Source: Symsagittifera roscoffensis (taxonomy: Eukaryota > Xenacoelomorpha > Acoela > Convolutidae). From it: DNA of 64,000 nt. The notes below the pieces were generated by a model. That model made no database searches, was not told the DNA's origin, and saw only the letters and a program-made list of their open reading frames with translations. The stretch lies in NCBI RefSeq assembly GCF_963678635.1, contig NC_087065.1, positions 15,289,853 to 15,353,852 of the forward strand. Direction: 5' to 3'. Below are positions 21,985 to 36,009 of this stretch, in pieces (the stretch's first letter is position 1; each line of letters opens with the position of its first letter). The position numbers were made by a program, and so were the translations under genes.

Positions 21985-24640
21985 CGTGAGCTGAAAAGAT
22001 GGTTGTTCTGAGAACGAAAATAAGTGCTTTGTGATTGTTCTTTTATTTGTTCATATGTTTCTGCTATATCTGGTTGCTGGGCTATAGTGTGGGTAACTGG
22101 GCATTGAAGATAACTATGAATAGTAGAGATGTGCTCTGTTAGGGCTATATTTCTGTAATTTCGTAATACTAAAGATAATGGATGAATATCATTTAAGGTG
22201 TGTAATTGTGGTGTACTAGGTCTTGTATTTTTGATTTCTTGTAAGTTATCGTATGCATTTCGTGTAGTTGATAACTTTTTGTTATATTCCCTCATTTGAG
22301 CGTCTAAAAGTTTTTTATTGATTGAAGTTGAAAAAATTCCGAAAAATCTTGCGACAAGTATGCGTGCTACACTTGCATGTTTTTTTTGTGTATATTGTGG
22401 ACTTATTATGAATTGCTTTCAAAAATTAGAAGAGGAATCAAAAAAAGTTAAACACTGCATATAGTATAGTCAATCTTTCTAAGAAGTAATAGGGCCATCC
22501 TAGAAAGGCGAGGATTTCATTTTTCAAATTTACAAAACTAAAAATATTAACTGGTGATATATCTTGCTGACGGTATTTTTCGCCTTTCAAATGAATGTAT
22601 TCTTTTATATCTTTAAGGTATCCACTGTAGTCTTGTATATAGATGTCTGAAAATCCTGCGGTTTCTGCTAGTTTGCTTAAGTTTTGGTCTATGGATTGTC
22701 TTTGTATTGTGTCCATTTTTGTGAGTAGTTCTTGGAATTGTTGTGTACGCATGTGATGTTGAATGTCTGATCGAGAGTATATACCTATTGATTCTAAATC
22801 TATGTTTGGGTTTCTGGCAATAGCTCTGATACTTTCTAGTGAGATTTTCTTTAATGGTTGCAAAAGTATAGGGTACGGTTTGAGAAGGTAATATTTGTCG
22901 TAATCAGGATTTAATTGTTCAATATTGTGGCTGTTTTCGGATCTACATGGGACGGCTGTATCCCAAATTTAGGTTCTTCTAGAAAGTGTGTCAACAAAAT
23001 GTACTTTATTTTTGTAGAATATAGGGATTCTTTTGTAACATCTTTTATCTTCAAAAACATATAATGGTGATACTTTTTTGCACAGGTGTCGTATCATAAA
23101 ATATTTCCTTCGTAATCAAAAAAATTTGATCTGTTTCGTGACAATAAATATCCTGCATAAAGTTTTTTTTAATACTGCAAGTGCAAGTGATTTTAGAATT
23201 TGTGTACGTTCGAGCTCACATAAGTGATGAAGTTTTTCTAGTTCTGATGGTGACATTTCTTGAAAAATTCTACTTATTTTGTAGTCTAATTTATTGTCTA
23301 GGTGAATGTTATAGTAAATGGCACCAAAATAGGTGTTATTCATTGCTGATAATTCCTGTAAACGTGTACTGTTTTTTTCTTGTGGCTTAAGTTTTCCACC
23401 AGTTCTTCCTGTGTTTTTAGAAGTGTCACAGGGATGTATGAGTTTTCGTCACGAATAGAATTGTGATGTGTTGGGTGTTGGACAGTCATTTACTTTCCTT
23501 TGTTCATGTCGAAACTTTTTCATTTTCGACAAGAGTTTCAGCATATTGTGTTTTATGAAGTGGTGTGTTATATTTGCCGGCAAGTTCTGTTTCCGTGTAG
23601 ATTTGATTTCGTGTCAATTTATTTTTTGTATTGTGAATATTGTTGGAATAATAATTAATTTGTCTGATTTTTTCAGGGTTTACTTTATCATAAAGGATGG
23701 ATTCAATAAAATATTTCTGATGAAAATTTATCAATCTTGCGTGTATTCTTGAAATGTGGTACATGTGTTTTCGGGGAACCAAACAATAGTTGCTTGTGTT
23801 CTGGTAGTTGAATCGCAATTCCCTCGGTCATTTTTACAAGGTAGTCGTATTCCTTGATAAATTATTGTGTCGTCTTTAAAATCTCGTGTTAATTGTACTT
23901 TTTCTAATTGTACATTCAAATTTTAAAAATAATTTCTTGGTATCCTTTATTTTTTGTGTCAGCTTTACAATTAGAGAAGTTGTTTATTCCAATGTGTGGT
24001 ATCCAGTTTTTATCAAGGAGATCATAAGTTAATCGTCCATGTGTGCCATGGAACATGTAGTTGTCATCTAATTTTATATGACCTTGGTATCTTTCAATTT
24101 CCGCTTGGTGTGCTGAGTCGAGAAAAACTTGAAAGTTTACTAATTTTCTTTTGTGCCTTTATTTGTTATTAACTTCAATCGACTATGTTTGTTCTTACAG
24201 TCTTCAGGGCTAAGATGTAAAAGCCTTTCTATATTGCTTTGATAGAAAGATTCGTTGATCTAGTCTATTTTTATTTCCATTTGAGACTTGGGAACAATGT
24301 ATTTTTTTCTCTGAGAATGTTGCAGTGAATTTATATCCTGTTAGTGTTGTAGCTCTGGATTTTGAGTAAAGTGTGGCTCTTATGTTTGTTGTTTTGATTT
24401 CTTGTGGTTCGGATTCACATTGAGTTACTTGGTTTATTGCATGTTTATGTAGTGTTTTTTTGTTCATTTCCTTCACAGTCATAGTGTGTGACTAGTAAAT
24501 CTTGGGGTCCGGTTCGGGGAGAAGGATTGTTATGATTTTTTGGTTTTGAAAAAATAAAAGGGGTTTGAAGGGAAAGTATTATTAGAAAAACATGTGTAGG
24601 GTAGTCCCGAATATGGATTAAAGAATGTGATATATCCAAG
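21981..24640 (-). pseudogene. Copy A: Env glycoprotein (fossil)
   Basis: This is homologous to the 872-residue Env of copy C. It shows the secretory start followed by an NPSPRTGPQDLL-type word, a cysteine-bearing ectodomain, the WPYYFLERLTILYA membrane region and a proline/glutamine-rich tail. It is broken several times. The closely matching C copy makes identification secure, and family assignment is discussed there. Confidence 0.75.
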
Positions 24641-25745
24641 TGTCTTTTTTGTATATCTATTGTATTTATAGATGGTTTCTGTTGTAATAAATAGAGGAGG
24701 TAATGATTGAGCTGTTAAGTTTGGTGGGGCTAAGGGTAGAGGATGGTGTTTTAAATTGTTGAATTTTACTGTTTTTCAAGTTTAAGTGTCAGATTGACTT
24801 GTGTAAAAATTTGTATGTTGTGTTGTTGTATCTCTTTGTGAATATCGTGTCGATATTTTAATCTGTTGAGTGCCCAATTATGTAGTCTGTTACTATCGTG
24901 GTGTTGACCAAATAAGGTAGGGGGTGTTACGAATGTGTTCCAATCTAATGGTAGGGTTATTTTATTGGTTGAGTGTTCCTTTTATCTATCGTCTAGATTT
25001 GTAGAGAAATTTGGGGGAAATGGAGTTGTTGATGTTTGACTTATGGAAGGGGTTGAAGGAAGTGAAAGGGTTTCTGTTGATGACAAAAGATGTATCTGAT
25101 GGGTTGTTTATAGGGTCATTTGCCAAGTTGGGTTCACCTTGAGTGAAAGCTTGGGTCATCCAAGGTGGATGACGTAGTGTTGAAGTTGGGGGATTAGAAG
25201 GGTTTTCACGAATTTGTTCGGATGTGCGAGTTGAACCTAAGTACTCCGATGGTATGTTTGAAGTATTTTGTTGTGATGTAGACTGGGGGGTACTTTGAAT
25301 TTACTATTGGAGAGTTCTAGTGGATTTGCTATTGGTGATAAGGGTATATTGAAATGAACTCTGGGGGTTGTAAAATTTCTATTTTGTCTTGGATGTAATA
25401 TTTGTCTATTTGTTATTGGTGTATTTTGGTTTTGGCTTGGATGTCTTGTTCTTTTAAGGTCTTTTTGAAGTGAAGGGTGTATGTTATATTTTGGTTCCTA
25501 TTGTGGCTCGCTTAGAGGTGCGTGGCGAACTACAGGTTCCAAAGGTTCTGATAATAATGAATGGCTTTCCTCAAATATATATGGATTTTCTTGAAATGAA
25601 ATACGTGTTGATGTTTGAGGGTGATTTGTTTGACTGTTTGTGGTGTTGTTGGGGATTTTTGGTCTGTTGTACTTGGTGAGGACTGTTGTGCAGGTTGTTG
25701 GTTAGCAATTTTGAGAAGTTTTGTAATTTTTTACTCATGAAGAAA
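24641..25745 (-). pseudogene. Copy A: proline-rich ORF region (fossil)
   Basis: This matches the proline/serine/threonine-rich frame at 59,209-60,351 of copy C and lies in the same place, between the small membrane ORFs and Env. A word for LDWNTF on the minus strand near 24,940 is one anchor. Plus-strand frames over it (for example 25,470-25,679) are shadows. It is broken. Confidence 0.55.
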
Positions 25746-26880
25746 TTTTAAGTTGATTATATTTTTTTCTATGAAAAAAAATTAGAAGTATTGTTGCTAA
25801 TGCGAAGGTTATTATTGACTTTTTTAAACATTTACATATTGTTTAAATAAGGGATATTGAAAATGTGAGGAATATGACTAAAATGAGAAGAATATCCCTT
25901 TTGTTGAACAAATGTCTTAACATTTAGATAGCTATTGAAACATCGTACCTGTAGAGGAGGTCAAACAATTTTGCAAAAATGTTGTAGGCTCTTGTTAGGG
26001 GATGAAAATTTATAAAAATACTGCAAAAAATTATCAATAGGAGGAGGAATATTTCAAGGATGTCTGCAATAAAAATTATATTAAGTTGGAAAAGTTGAGA
26101 TTATCGGAAAAAGTTTTGAAATTATTGGTCTAGAAGTCGGACTGTTCGAGAAAAAAACATTGAAGAAACGATTCGTTTCCTCAAATTATCTTTTCTTTTT
26201 TGAGGCTAAATTCAAGTGTGGTCGGGTATTTTATTGATTTTTGACAAGTGGGTTGGAGATAGGCAGTTTTTGGTGAGGGGAAGTCTGGAGGTCTTAGAAT
26301 GCGCTTTCCAGTTTTGTTTTTAATTATGGGATGATTGGGGGTATTCAAGAGTTATTCGTACTTTAGGCTAGTTGATCATGTCTTATTTTTTCTCTAGGCT
26401 AATTTGATATTTTTTCTTGAGGGAACTTTGAGGTGTAAGTTGGGGCAATATTCTTGATCTTTGTTCTAGTTGATAGGGGAGAAGTTGCAAAAATTTAGAT
26501 TTTGTTTATTTTGGTTGTCAAAAATGAGCTTGTTGCTTATTTTTGACCCGGAAGTATTTGAATTATAGTTAGATATACGTTTGAAGGTTGTAGTTTGTTG
26601 GCTAAAAAAGTGGTGTCAGAATAAGGTGATGTTTAGATAATTTGTGATTGGCTGAAATTGAACTAGATCGTTCAAGAGTTTCAGCATGAATTTTGAGAGA
26701 AGCAAAGAAAAATGTGTGATATTTTGAAAGTTTAAAGTGATAACTAATTTGAAGGGGGCTTTTGGTGTTCAACTTTCCTTAATGTTTTAGATTGTGGAAT
26801 GAAGGTTTTTTTACTCTTTTTGTGGTTGTTTTCGAAGTCGTGATGGTTGTCGCTGTTGGGGTTTTTCTTTTATATCTTGT
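25746..26880 (-). other. Copy A: integrase to proline-rich interval
   Basis: This corresponds to 58,014-59,208 of copy C. The membrane-ORF part can be traced near 25,750-25,900 by its ICK/KK and FALATILLIL-like words. The rest is AT-rich and has no frame I would call. Confidence 0.4.
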
Positions 26881-26884
26881 GGTA

Positions 26885-28300
26885 AAAATTTTTCCTCTAA
26901 TTTTTTTTTTTTTCGTTTTTGAGGTATCGGTTTAACGTTTAAACCTTGGGGTTTTTGTTGGGTATTTTCTTTTTGCTTTTGTTCTAAAAATTGTGGGGTA
27001 CAATTAGTGTCATTTGTTTGATTACGATTGTTGTCTGAGTTGTCGTGGACAACTTTAAGTCTTGTAAAAGAGTATAATTGTGTGAGCTCACGGAGAGCGT
27101 TTCCTTTTGGGCAGCATGATAAAATTTTGTTTCCATGTCGAATAATTTTTTATTTGAGTCAATAAGTTTATATGTTATATCAGTGGGTTTGTCAATTATT
27201 TGAAATGGTCCTTTTCGGATTGGTTGTAGTTTTTTAGATATTCCTTTTTGTGTTACGAAAATTGAGGTTATAACATTTGTTCCGATCTTTAAATTTGTAG
27301 CTGGTGTGAGTCTTGAAATTATTTGGGAATCAAAATTTTGCCTTTGTAAAAACTTTTTGGCTACTTTTTGATAAATTTCCTTGTGCTTTTTATCTCTGTT
27401 TAAAATCCATTCGTTGTGGTACCCAAGGCTAGTTTTAAAACTTGTGTGTGAAGAAAATGATCTTCATCATGTGTATGTAATGTTAGATTATAACATATTG
27501 CTTCTTTTGTAGGTTGGCAAAAACCTTGTGTATTCTTTGAAGAGTTTGCTGTGAACATTATTGGTTTTCGTGGTTTTTGGTTGAAAACCATTTCATAAGG
27601 TGAGAGTCCTAAGTTTGTTGTTATTTGTGAATTATCAGATAAGGGTATTTACATCTGTTATAAGTATAATCTTACATCTCTTGACCATTTAGTATATTTT
27701 GTATCATTTCCATTTATGATACGTCTGAGATAATCTTGTAATGAACAGTTCATACCTTCGACTAGTCCATAAGTCCAAGGTGCCTGAGGTAACCGTGGTT
27801 TGTGTTTTATGTTGTACAGATGGCATAATGTGATTATTTCATTATTTATGAATTCAGTGCCATTATCTAGGACAAGGATTTCGGGTAATCCAAATTTTGC
27901 TATCCAGTGTTCATAAAGTGTTGTATATGCATAATAGGCATTACAATGAGGTACTGGGTTAAGTGCTACATAGTGTATGAATGCGTCGACGATGACCATT
28001 AAATATGAATTTCCTTCTGAGGAGGGTGATATTGGTCTTTTTGTATCGAATGAGATTCTGTGATTAAAATATAGACTTTGTCCTTTAAAATCTTGTTTTT
28101 CTGCAAATTATTTTTGATTTGGGTATGGTTTATTTAGTTGGCATGTTATGCAATCATTGCGTAGTACTTTGATCCAAATTGGTGCATTTGGAAAGTAAAA
28201 TTTTTGAATAAATTGTGAATATGATATTTCTGACCCTGCATGTCCTTTTGGGTTTAAAGAATGTGAAATGTGAAATGCTAGAAGTATCATACTTAAAGTA
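26885..28300 (-). pseudogene. Copy A: integrase (fossil)
   Basis: The N-terminal zinc-binding part is near 28,120-28,290 (an HISH and CITC pattern). The catalytic core lies at about 27,660-28,050, with VDAFIHYVALNPVPH and DNGTEF words and the NGLVEG-type region. The C-terminal part extends to about 26,890. It is a Ty3/gypsy-type integrase that is broken but aligns closely with the copy C integrase. Confidence 0.75.
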
Positions 28301-28499
28301 AAACGAGTAATTTCAGATCAGCTGTTTGGTATTCTAAAATATCTGTGTTTTCATTTATGGATATTTTATTGAATTTTCTAAAGTAGCTAAGAAGTGTTTT
28401 GTTTCTTAGAATTGTGATATCAGCTTTTATGGAATTGGTTTTATGTTTGTGCCATTATTTTAATTGTCTAATGACTGGGTCAAGGTTTTGATACTTTTC

Positions 28500-30360
28500 T
28501 AATAATTATGTTGTTAATTTCTCTGTAATTGGTAGAAAGATATTTTCAATTTCTATTTTCGAGAGAGGTATGTTATCTAGAGGGTCATGAAGGTTGAAGA
28601 CTTGATTTGTCGTGTATGTTGAATCGATGTCTGGAGGTCCTGATAAATTTATATTATCAGCTATGTTTTCTTTTTCTATTAAAGGGAATAGGTCTGTTTT
28701 ATACAAATTTATCTGAGTGGTTTCTGTTGTGTTTTTGATCCATAATAAATATGGTATCAGTTTAAAAGTTTGCTATGAGATCTACTTCGTATTGATTCTT
28801 TTGGCATTCTAAATATAGTGGAAAGTGTTGCAAGTTATTTATTTGAGCCTGGTCAACATCAATTTTTACTGCATATTTGCATTCTAATCGTGGCGAGGTC
28901 TCGTCTTTTGCAAAAAAGAACTTGATATTCTGTGTTGATTCTACTTTTGTTTTTCTTGTTAAAAGTTCAGGTGGTGTATTTCTACTGAGGGTGTCTGGTA
29001 GTGCAAAGTTTTTTCCTGCTGCCCAAACTATATGTAAGTTTGGTAATTTCTTTAAAATTGATTGAAATATATAATTTTTTTTGGTTTGGGTTTGCTTTTT
29101 GTGTAAAAACAAAAATTATAGGTTTATGGTCTATAAATATAACTGTTGGATGTTTTGATCCAATTATTGAAAATTCATACTCTTTGAGGGTATATATTGT
29201 AGCTGTGCTTTCTCTCATAAGCGTAGAGGGTCTAAATTCAGCTTGTGTAAATAGTTTTGAATTTGCTGAAATGAAGTTCACTTTATTCGTTCCATTGTGT
29301 AATTGTAATAATGCTGCGCCAATGCAAAACTTAGAGGCGTAAAATAGTAAAATAAAATAATAGATAGAATGAAATGGTTGGTCTGAAATTGTGTTTGATA
29401 TTTGTTCTGTGAGGAGTGTTTTTATTTCTTCAAATCATTTTTGGTGTTCCCTTGTCCATTCAAAGTTGTTTCATTGCCTGAGAATGTTATAAAATGTGCT
29501 TGAGTTGCATTTTATAAACGTATTTACTTGAGAGTTGAGCATTCCAAGGAATTCTTGCATTTTCTTTTTATTTGACGGAGGTTAAGGTTTTTGAATTGCG
29601 GGATTTTGATGGAGTTATTGTGTTTCCTATAATATGTCCAAGAAATTTCACACGAGTGAGAAAAAAATGTGATTTATCCGGGGATGCTTTTATAATTTCT
29701 TTAAGTAGTATTTGGTGATATTTTTTTAAGACAGCAGACATTTCGTTTTTTGTTTGTGATTGCTTGAAAACATCGTCTAAATATGTTATGGCTTGTTTAT
29801 TAATTTTGAGTGTTTGAAAAGTTTTACTCATAAAGGCTGAGAAAGCTGCTTGTCCTATTGAAATTCCATAGAATGGTCTGTTGTTAAATTCGTGTTGTTG
29901 GTTTCCAATAACGAATTGCGTTAACCGTCGTGATAGTTCATCTCGTGGCATTTTCTTATATGTCAGCTGTTGTAAAATATTTGCCGTTTAATTTTGTGAG
30001 AATTACTTGAATTGGTTCTATAGGCCAATTACATTTAGATTTAACACTGTAAGAATGATTAGAATTGAGATGTCTTGCGTCAAGAACGATTTTTCAGGAT
30101 TTTTTTTTGCTAAAATAAAAACCGGATTCATGAATGTGTTTCCTTTTAGTTGTTCTTCTTTAATTACTGGGGAAATAATTTCATATTGTCATATTGTTCT
30201 AGTATGTCTAGTAGTCTATTGACTTTATCTTGCAAGTGAATTGGTACTTTGCTTGCTCGTTGTTTTTTGAAAATTGCGTCAAGTTTCAGAGGTAAGTGTA
30301 GTGGTGAATTCACTTTTCCAACACCAAATTTAGATGTGGCGTAAGCCATTGGGTTTTTCA
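28500..30360 (-). pseudogene. Copy A: reverse transcriptase and RNase H (fossil)
   Basis: The reverse transcriptase part (about 29,580-30,350) shows the RLTQFVIGNQQ, FYGISIG and YLDDVF words. RNase H (about 28,900-29,280) shows FIDHKPIIF and ALPDTLSRN. These are Ty3/gypsy signatures. The copy is broken in several places. Confidence 0.75.
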
Positions 30361-30599
30361 GTAGTAGTTCGGCTAGTTGTTCAAATTCTTTTTGTATAGT
30401 TTGAAGTGTTGAAGTTTGAACATTGTAAGAAGTTTTTGTTGTTCTGTGGTGTATTTTGATATCTGAAATATTGGTTTAAATTAGGGTGTTTTTGTGAAAT
30501 AATTTCTGTTTCGCTTTTCATTACTTATTAATTTATTTATTGATAATTCTTCATTGAGAAATGTTGATTGACATATATCTAATAGTTTTAAATTTTGTT

Positions 30600-31640
30600 T
30601 ACTCTTTATACAATTTCTATTGTGGGAGAAATTGTTGCATTAATTTCACAATAACCTAGTAGTCCTAGAGGTAGTGTTATTTTATATGGAGAATTATTAC
30701 TTATATGTAATAAAATTAAGTCCGAATTTGTATTTTTCATGTAATTGATGGATGAGATTGTTACTCGGAAAAAATTATGGATTGGTTTGAATTCAAGGTC
30801 TGACATATATAGTCGTTGTTTGTTTTGTTTCTTAATATATTGGTGTACTTGACTTATCGAAAAGTTGTATACATATCCTGCTAGTGGTTTCAAATGGTTT
30901 CTTTCTTGATTAAATATAGGTTAGAATTTGGAGAAAAATGGTGGTTGTTTATCTAATCTTTTAAAGAATGTAAGTGATGTGTTTTTCATTCTTGTATGTT
31001 TGTCTTTTATGTGTATTTTGCTGCTTAAATTATTAAAAAAGGGGATATATTTAGTAATAAACGGTATTCCAACGATATTGTGTTTTATATCTGTGATATG
31101 GAATGTTTGTTTGATTGGTTTAGCTAAAAGTTTATTCTGTGCCATTGTTCGCGTGGGATCAAGGAATAGTTGGATTTTTCCAAAATTTGTTAAACTTTGT
31201 CCTTGTGCTGTAGCTAATCTGTTTGACGTTTTAGAGGGTTTTGATTTTGGATGTAGGGTTTGTATTTTATTCCATGTGCGAAAGTTTACTATATTTTATT
31301 CTGCTCCTGAGTCGTTTAAAAAATCAATTTTAAGGTCTGGTTAACGAAAATTTTTGCTCTTTGGACTTTCTAAGAGTAATGGGATTGTCCAGATTTTTTC
31401 TTTGGGTAGTTGTATTTCATTTGATGAGTGATGATAAATGTTATTTAAGCTTGAACTTCCTGTAAGTTTTTGTTCAGAATAGTCTATTATTTCTTTAGAA
31501 TGATTACGCTTCTCGAAGTAATTTTGGAGGTAATAATCATTGTTCTGGTAATAATTCGATTCTAATGGTATTTCGTATTCATTATCAATTTGAATCATGT
31601 TTATTGAAAATGTATTTTCTGTTTCACTTTCATTGTCCGT
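30600..31640 (-). pseudogene. Copy A: protease region (fossil)
   Basis: This corresponds to 53,560-54,330 of copy C. It keeps the KEKIWTIPLLLESP word near 31,380 and the HITDIKHNIVGIPFITKYIP word near 31,060, which flank the aspartic protease in copy C. It is broken. Confidence 0.6.
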
Positions 31641-32289
31641 GGATTCGCAATTTATATGATTCAGCTGTAATTCTGTGTTTTCTGTGTTATTAATACCGGG
31701 AGGATCTGATTGAGTTTCTTCATTTGTTTGTACTTGGTTGATCTATCTCTGATGTTTATGTGTGCTACTCCTATAGTTTTCTTGTGAATTTTGGTATTGT
31801 GTATTATTACTGTGTGGTGATTGGGAATAATTTTTTTGCCGGTTTGGATAGTTTGAATTCCTACTTTGTTAATTGTTTAATTTGATCTATGATAGTTTGA
31901 TCTATTCTTTAAATAATCTCGTGGTCTGTTTTTTTTTATTTTGCTTGTTTCTATCATTTGAATAATTTCAGTTTCTATTATATGAGAAATTTCTGGATCG
32001 ATCGTTTGAATAGTATCTAATTCGACAATTTGAATGGGAACTAGTTCTAATGTATTTCAAATAGTTACTTCTGTTTGAATTTGATTTTGAATAGTTTTTT
32101 TGATACCAATTGTTTTGACTGTTGTATCTGTTTTTTGAGAAGTTTCGTGGTTTTCTTTGATTTGGAGATCTTCCTCAATAGTTATATCTGTAAAGTGATT
32201 GCTGTCTAGAAGTAATATAGTTATTAAGAAGTGGTTTCCCTGAACTGTTGTTACTATGAATGTTTTTGTTTGGTAAATTTTGGTCTTTT

Positions 32290-34700
32290 CTCATTTATTG
32301 GTAAAATGATTTATTTGGTTCATTATGTTTTTGTGGTTTGTTCTGCTTGTCTTGTTGTTTTGATTTACATTCAGCAATGATGTGTCCGTATTGACGGCAA
32401 TAGTTACACCATTTTTTGAATGATGGTTTGCCTCTAAAATTTGGGTTTTTCTCGTAGATGTTTAATATTTGAGTAATTTTTTCAGCTAATTGAGTGTCAG
32501 AATCATGAATATTGTTTATTTGTGAAGTATTGGTTTGAATGTTGTTTAGATATTGCAGCTTTAGATTTTCTGTTTCTTCCAATTTCATTGTGGTTTCGGC
32601 TGGTTCTAGTTTATCTACTAGCTTTCTGAAGTCTACATCGGGTTCGGGTTCCCAAATTGAAGATGGATGTGAAGCTCTCTTTTTTATTGCTTTTTTCGTA
32701 GTTGAGGTGTTGGAGTCATCACTAAGATTTCAGTCATTTTTGTGTTCTTATAGTCATGTGTATTGAGGGAATATGCTTTTCTTACTAGTGTTTCAATTCT
32801 TACTGCAAATTGTTTATTTGTTTCATTTGGGAGTCTACGAAGTTCATTACATAGAAATCTTTGGTTTTCCAATCTGATTTAATATCTAGAGTTAAAAATG
32901 AAAACAATTTTTGGGCTGAGCCATCAAGTGTAGTTTGGATTAGAGCTGTGCGTCTACGAATCCACTTTTGACGAAGTGGTGTATATACTGGTTCAGGTCC
33001 TATATTCAAAATCAAATTTGCTGCGACTGCGTTTAATTAATCTTCTATTGAGTTTTCGGGATCTGTTCCTGTGAATACCTTTAGTGGCCGATTTGAGGAT
33101 ATAGAGGATCCACCATTAGGTATGGATTTATTTGCATTTGTAGTGATTCTGTGGCGTTTGGTATTTGAGAAAAATTTGTAAGTTGAGTTTTTGTTATTTC
33201 GTATTGTTGTTGGTAATATGGTAATGGGATTTCATTTTGCATTTGAAATGGTTGATAGTTTTGTGTATGTATTGGATTTTGTGATTGAACACTATTATTG
33301 TATGTCGTTGGGTTGTGTCTTTTTTGTCGTGTTTTTTCGTTTCGTGTATATGGCTCGAAAAAATCTGGTTGATAAAAAGGATCTGGCTGATCAATGTTCC
33401 AACTTGTGTTTTGTTGATTTGTTATAGATCGTTGTTGATTTTGATCATAGTATTCTTCATCTTCTGAAAAATGTGGTTAGTTTCTAGATTGGTATTTGTT
33501 TGTAATGTTTTTGATTTGTTGAAAAAATGGGTATTTTTTGCCATAATCTTGTGTAGTTCGTGGTTGATCATTATAAAATACTGCTTGTGCATAATTTTAA
33601 TTTTTTATTTTGGGAGGTTTTGTTGATTTTGATTTTGCAAAACAATTGTAATTATAATCCGAGAAGTTTTTCTGCGTGACGTTTTTTGTTTATGTGTTGG
33701 TCTCGTTATTGGTCTAAATGTTTGGTAGTCCATTTGTGAGTTTTTTGGAACAACTGAAGGTTTTACTGTGGATGATATAGTTGTTCGTGGCAAGGCTGTA
33801 TTTTTATTTCCTGGAGTCGTAAGTGTAGGATGAATAGGTGAAAAACTTTGTTTGTTGTTGCTGATATTGTTTCAACTATATCTTTGCTTACGAAATGTGA
33901 GGGAGTTTCATTATCTTTTTGTGTAAGATTTCTTATTCCGTTCAACTTTTCTTGGTTATTGAACGTCAAATTTAAACTATTATTTCCTCTTCTGCTGGTG
34001 ATTAATGAATTTTAATTTAGAAATTTAGAGGTGTTGCATCAATAGTAAGTGGGATTATTTTAACATATTCTGTATGGATGGAAATTGTGGTAATTGCTTG
34101 GTTTGATATATCAGTCGGTATGTTAATAAATGATTGATGAAACCATTCAGGGTCCCAAACATTATCTGTTTGGTTTGCTAGAATAGTTTCATCATCTGTG
34201 TTTTGTGATCGATAACTTTTTCTTGCTTGTGATATGGGCAAAAATGTCGATGATGAAACAGTCATGCTAAGATTTTTTGTTTAACGTTTTTTGATATTTC
34301 ATGACTAGTGAGCGTTTCAGGGATTGTATTTAATAATTTTGAAAGAAAATTTATTTCTTATCTTACAGTTGCTTGTCGGGATGTTTGAGTTGATGAATCA
34401 CCTTGTAATTCGTTTAACTCTAATATGGATAGATAGCTACAGATAAATGAAAATATATCGTTTGTGAATATTGAAATTGCTCTTTGTGTGTTTTGGTGTT
34501 TTATATTTTTTATATATTCTGTAAAAATTTTTGAGAATTCTATATCTGTATTGTCTGTTTGTTTTTGGTATTTTTTGTGGTTTGGCTTGGGTGAGGTTAT
34601 TTCGATTGTAAATATACCATAGTATGATGTAATTTTACAGATATCTTTGAGATAGTGGTCAAAGATTAGTCTTTTTATCTTTTCTTCAGGGAATTCTTAT
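32290..34700 (-). pseudogene. Copy A: Gag (fossil)
   Basis: The zinc knuckle CNYCRRYGH near 32,390, the capsid-like RRLPNETNKQ and NTHDYKNTKMTEIL words near 32,750-32,830, and the Gag N-terminal region near 33,600-34,260 (a VWDPEWFHQSFINIP word) all match copy C in order. The part between the knuckle and the protease is an Asn/Arg/Ser-rich low-complexity stretch in C and is degraded here. It is broken many times. Confidence 0.7.
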
Positions 34701-34941
34701 GTACATGGGCTATTTCCTTTTTCAAATAAGTTTACGATTAAGTTGTGACAAAATTGTACTTGTCCTTGGGCCGGAATTAAATTGTGGATGTGTGAAAAAT
34801 GGTAGTATCGATTTTTCATCGAATTTTTCATAATATTCGATCATGATTTATAATGTAAGACTGCTAGTGTCTAACATTCAATATGTCTTATTGGTTGATT
34901 CCAATTGTATAGACGTATTGGTTTGTTAATATATGACTTTT

Positions 34942-35208
34942 CTATTTTTCGTTTTCTTTGATTGATGATGGTGATGTGGCTTCTGAGTCAGAAAAAAATA
35001 TTCGATCACTAATTGGATGATGTTTGATTATCGAGTCTTTTAAATCTTTTAGCTCTTGTATTGTGTCCACTTCTGATTCAGAGACTGCGTTTCTTCGTTT
35101 TGAAAATCGTTTTTTGATCATTTGTTTCTGTTTTGTTATGATTGTCTTTATTCGTGTTTGACTCTTTGATCTAGTGTATCCTATTGTTTGTCTGTGTGGT
35201 GTGATCAC
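34942..35208 (-). pseudogene. Copy A: ORF1, small basic ORF before Gag
   Basis: This frame of about 88 residues aligns with the 140-residue ORF1 of copy C. Shared words are ITPHRQTIGY, TKQKQMIKKRFSK, RNAVSESE and FFSDSEATS. The protein is basic with a serine/acidic patch that looks like a phosphorylation target. It has no known relative. The frame is shorter at the start than in C. Confidence 0.6.
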
Positions 35209-36009
35209 AACATCGTATCTTTAGTTTTTAATTAAACAATTATGTAATACGATTGTTTGTTTGTTACCTAGATTATCTCTTGACATAAGGTTTAATATGA
35301 TGGATGCCTTATTTTGGGTTAGAGTTTTCTATTTTCTTAAACTATTAGTGTAGTTTTGTGTGGTTATCTGAACTTGGGGCATAGATTGTCAAGAGTTGAC
35401 GGGTTAGGAGAGAAAATATATCAATTCGTGAGAATGACTTCTTACTTTCTCGTGACTAAATTCTAATTTAAGACAGACTTAGCTAATCTTACTTAGGAGT
35501 TGTGATTTGTGATCAAGGTTTGGAGAAGAGTAAATCAATCCACAAGGTTCATGTATTTTTAGAACGCAAGTAGATTTTTAGATACTATTTTATGACTTAC
35601 TAAATTTAAGTGTTTTAGCATGGGTCATCTAGGAGGAGGGGCTCAAATGAAGGTATCTTAATTAAAATGGTTAATTTTTTTAAATTTCTGTTAATACTGG
35701 GTCTTTGATAAGGGTTGCGTAGTGAATCGACGTGTGAGGTCGTTAGACCCTTAAGAAATATGGGAGAGGGAAAACAAAATGTTCTATTTGATCCATGGAA
35801 AGCCTTGATGATCAGAATTTATAGAAATTTATATTAATTTACTTTAAGGATCCAAGCGAAGTCTCGATGATCTGTTCTTTAAATGAAGATAATTTAAGTG
35901 AAAACAAGGATAGGCCTTGATAGTTTAAAGATAAGAGTTCAAGTTGAAAAAGTTTGAGGTTAGAGTTTTGATCATATTAGTTGTTTGAAGTTTGCTGTTA
36001 TTTTTTAGG

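Noticed and set aside
29001-29342. 113-residue plus-strand frame
   Set aside because: It is the shadow of the RNase H region of LTR copy A on the other strand.
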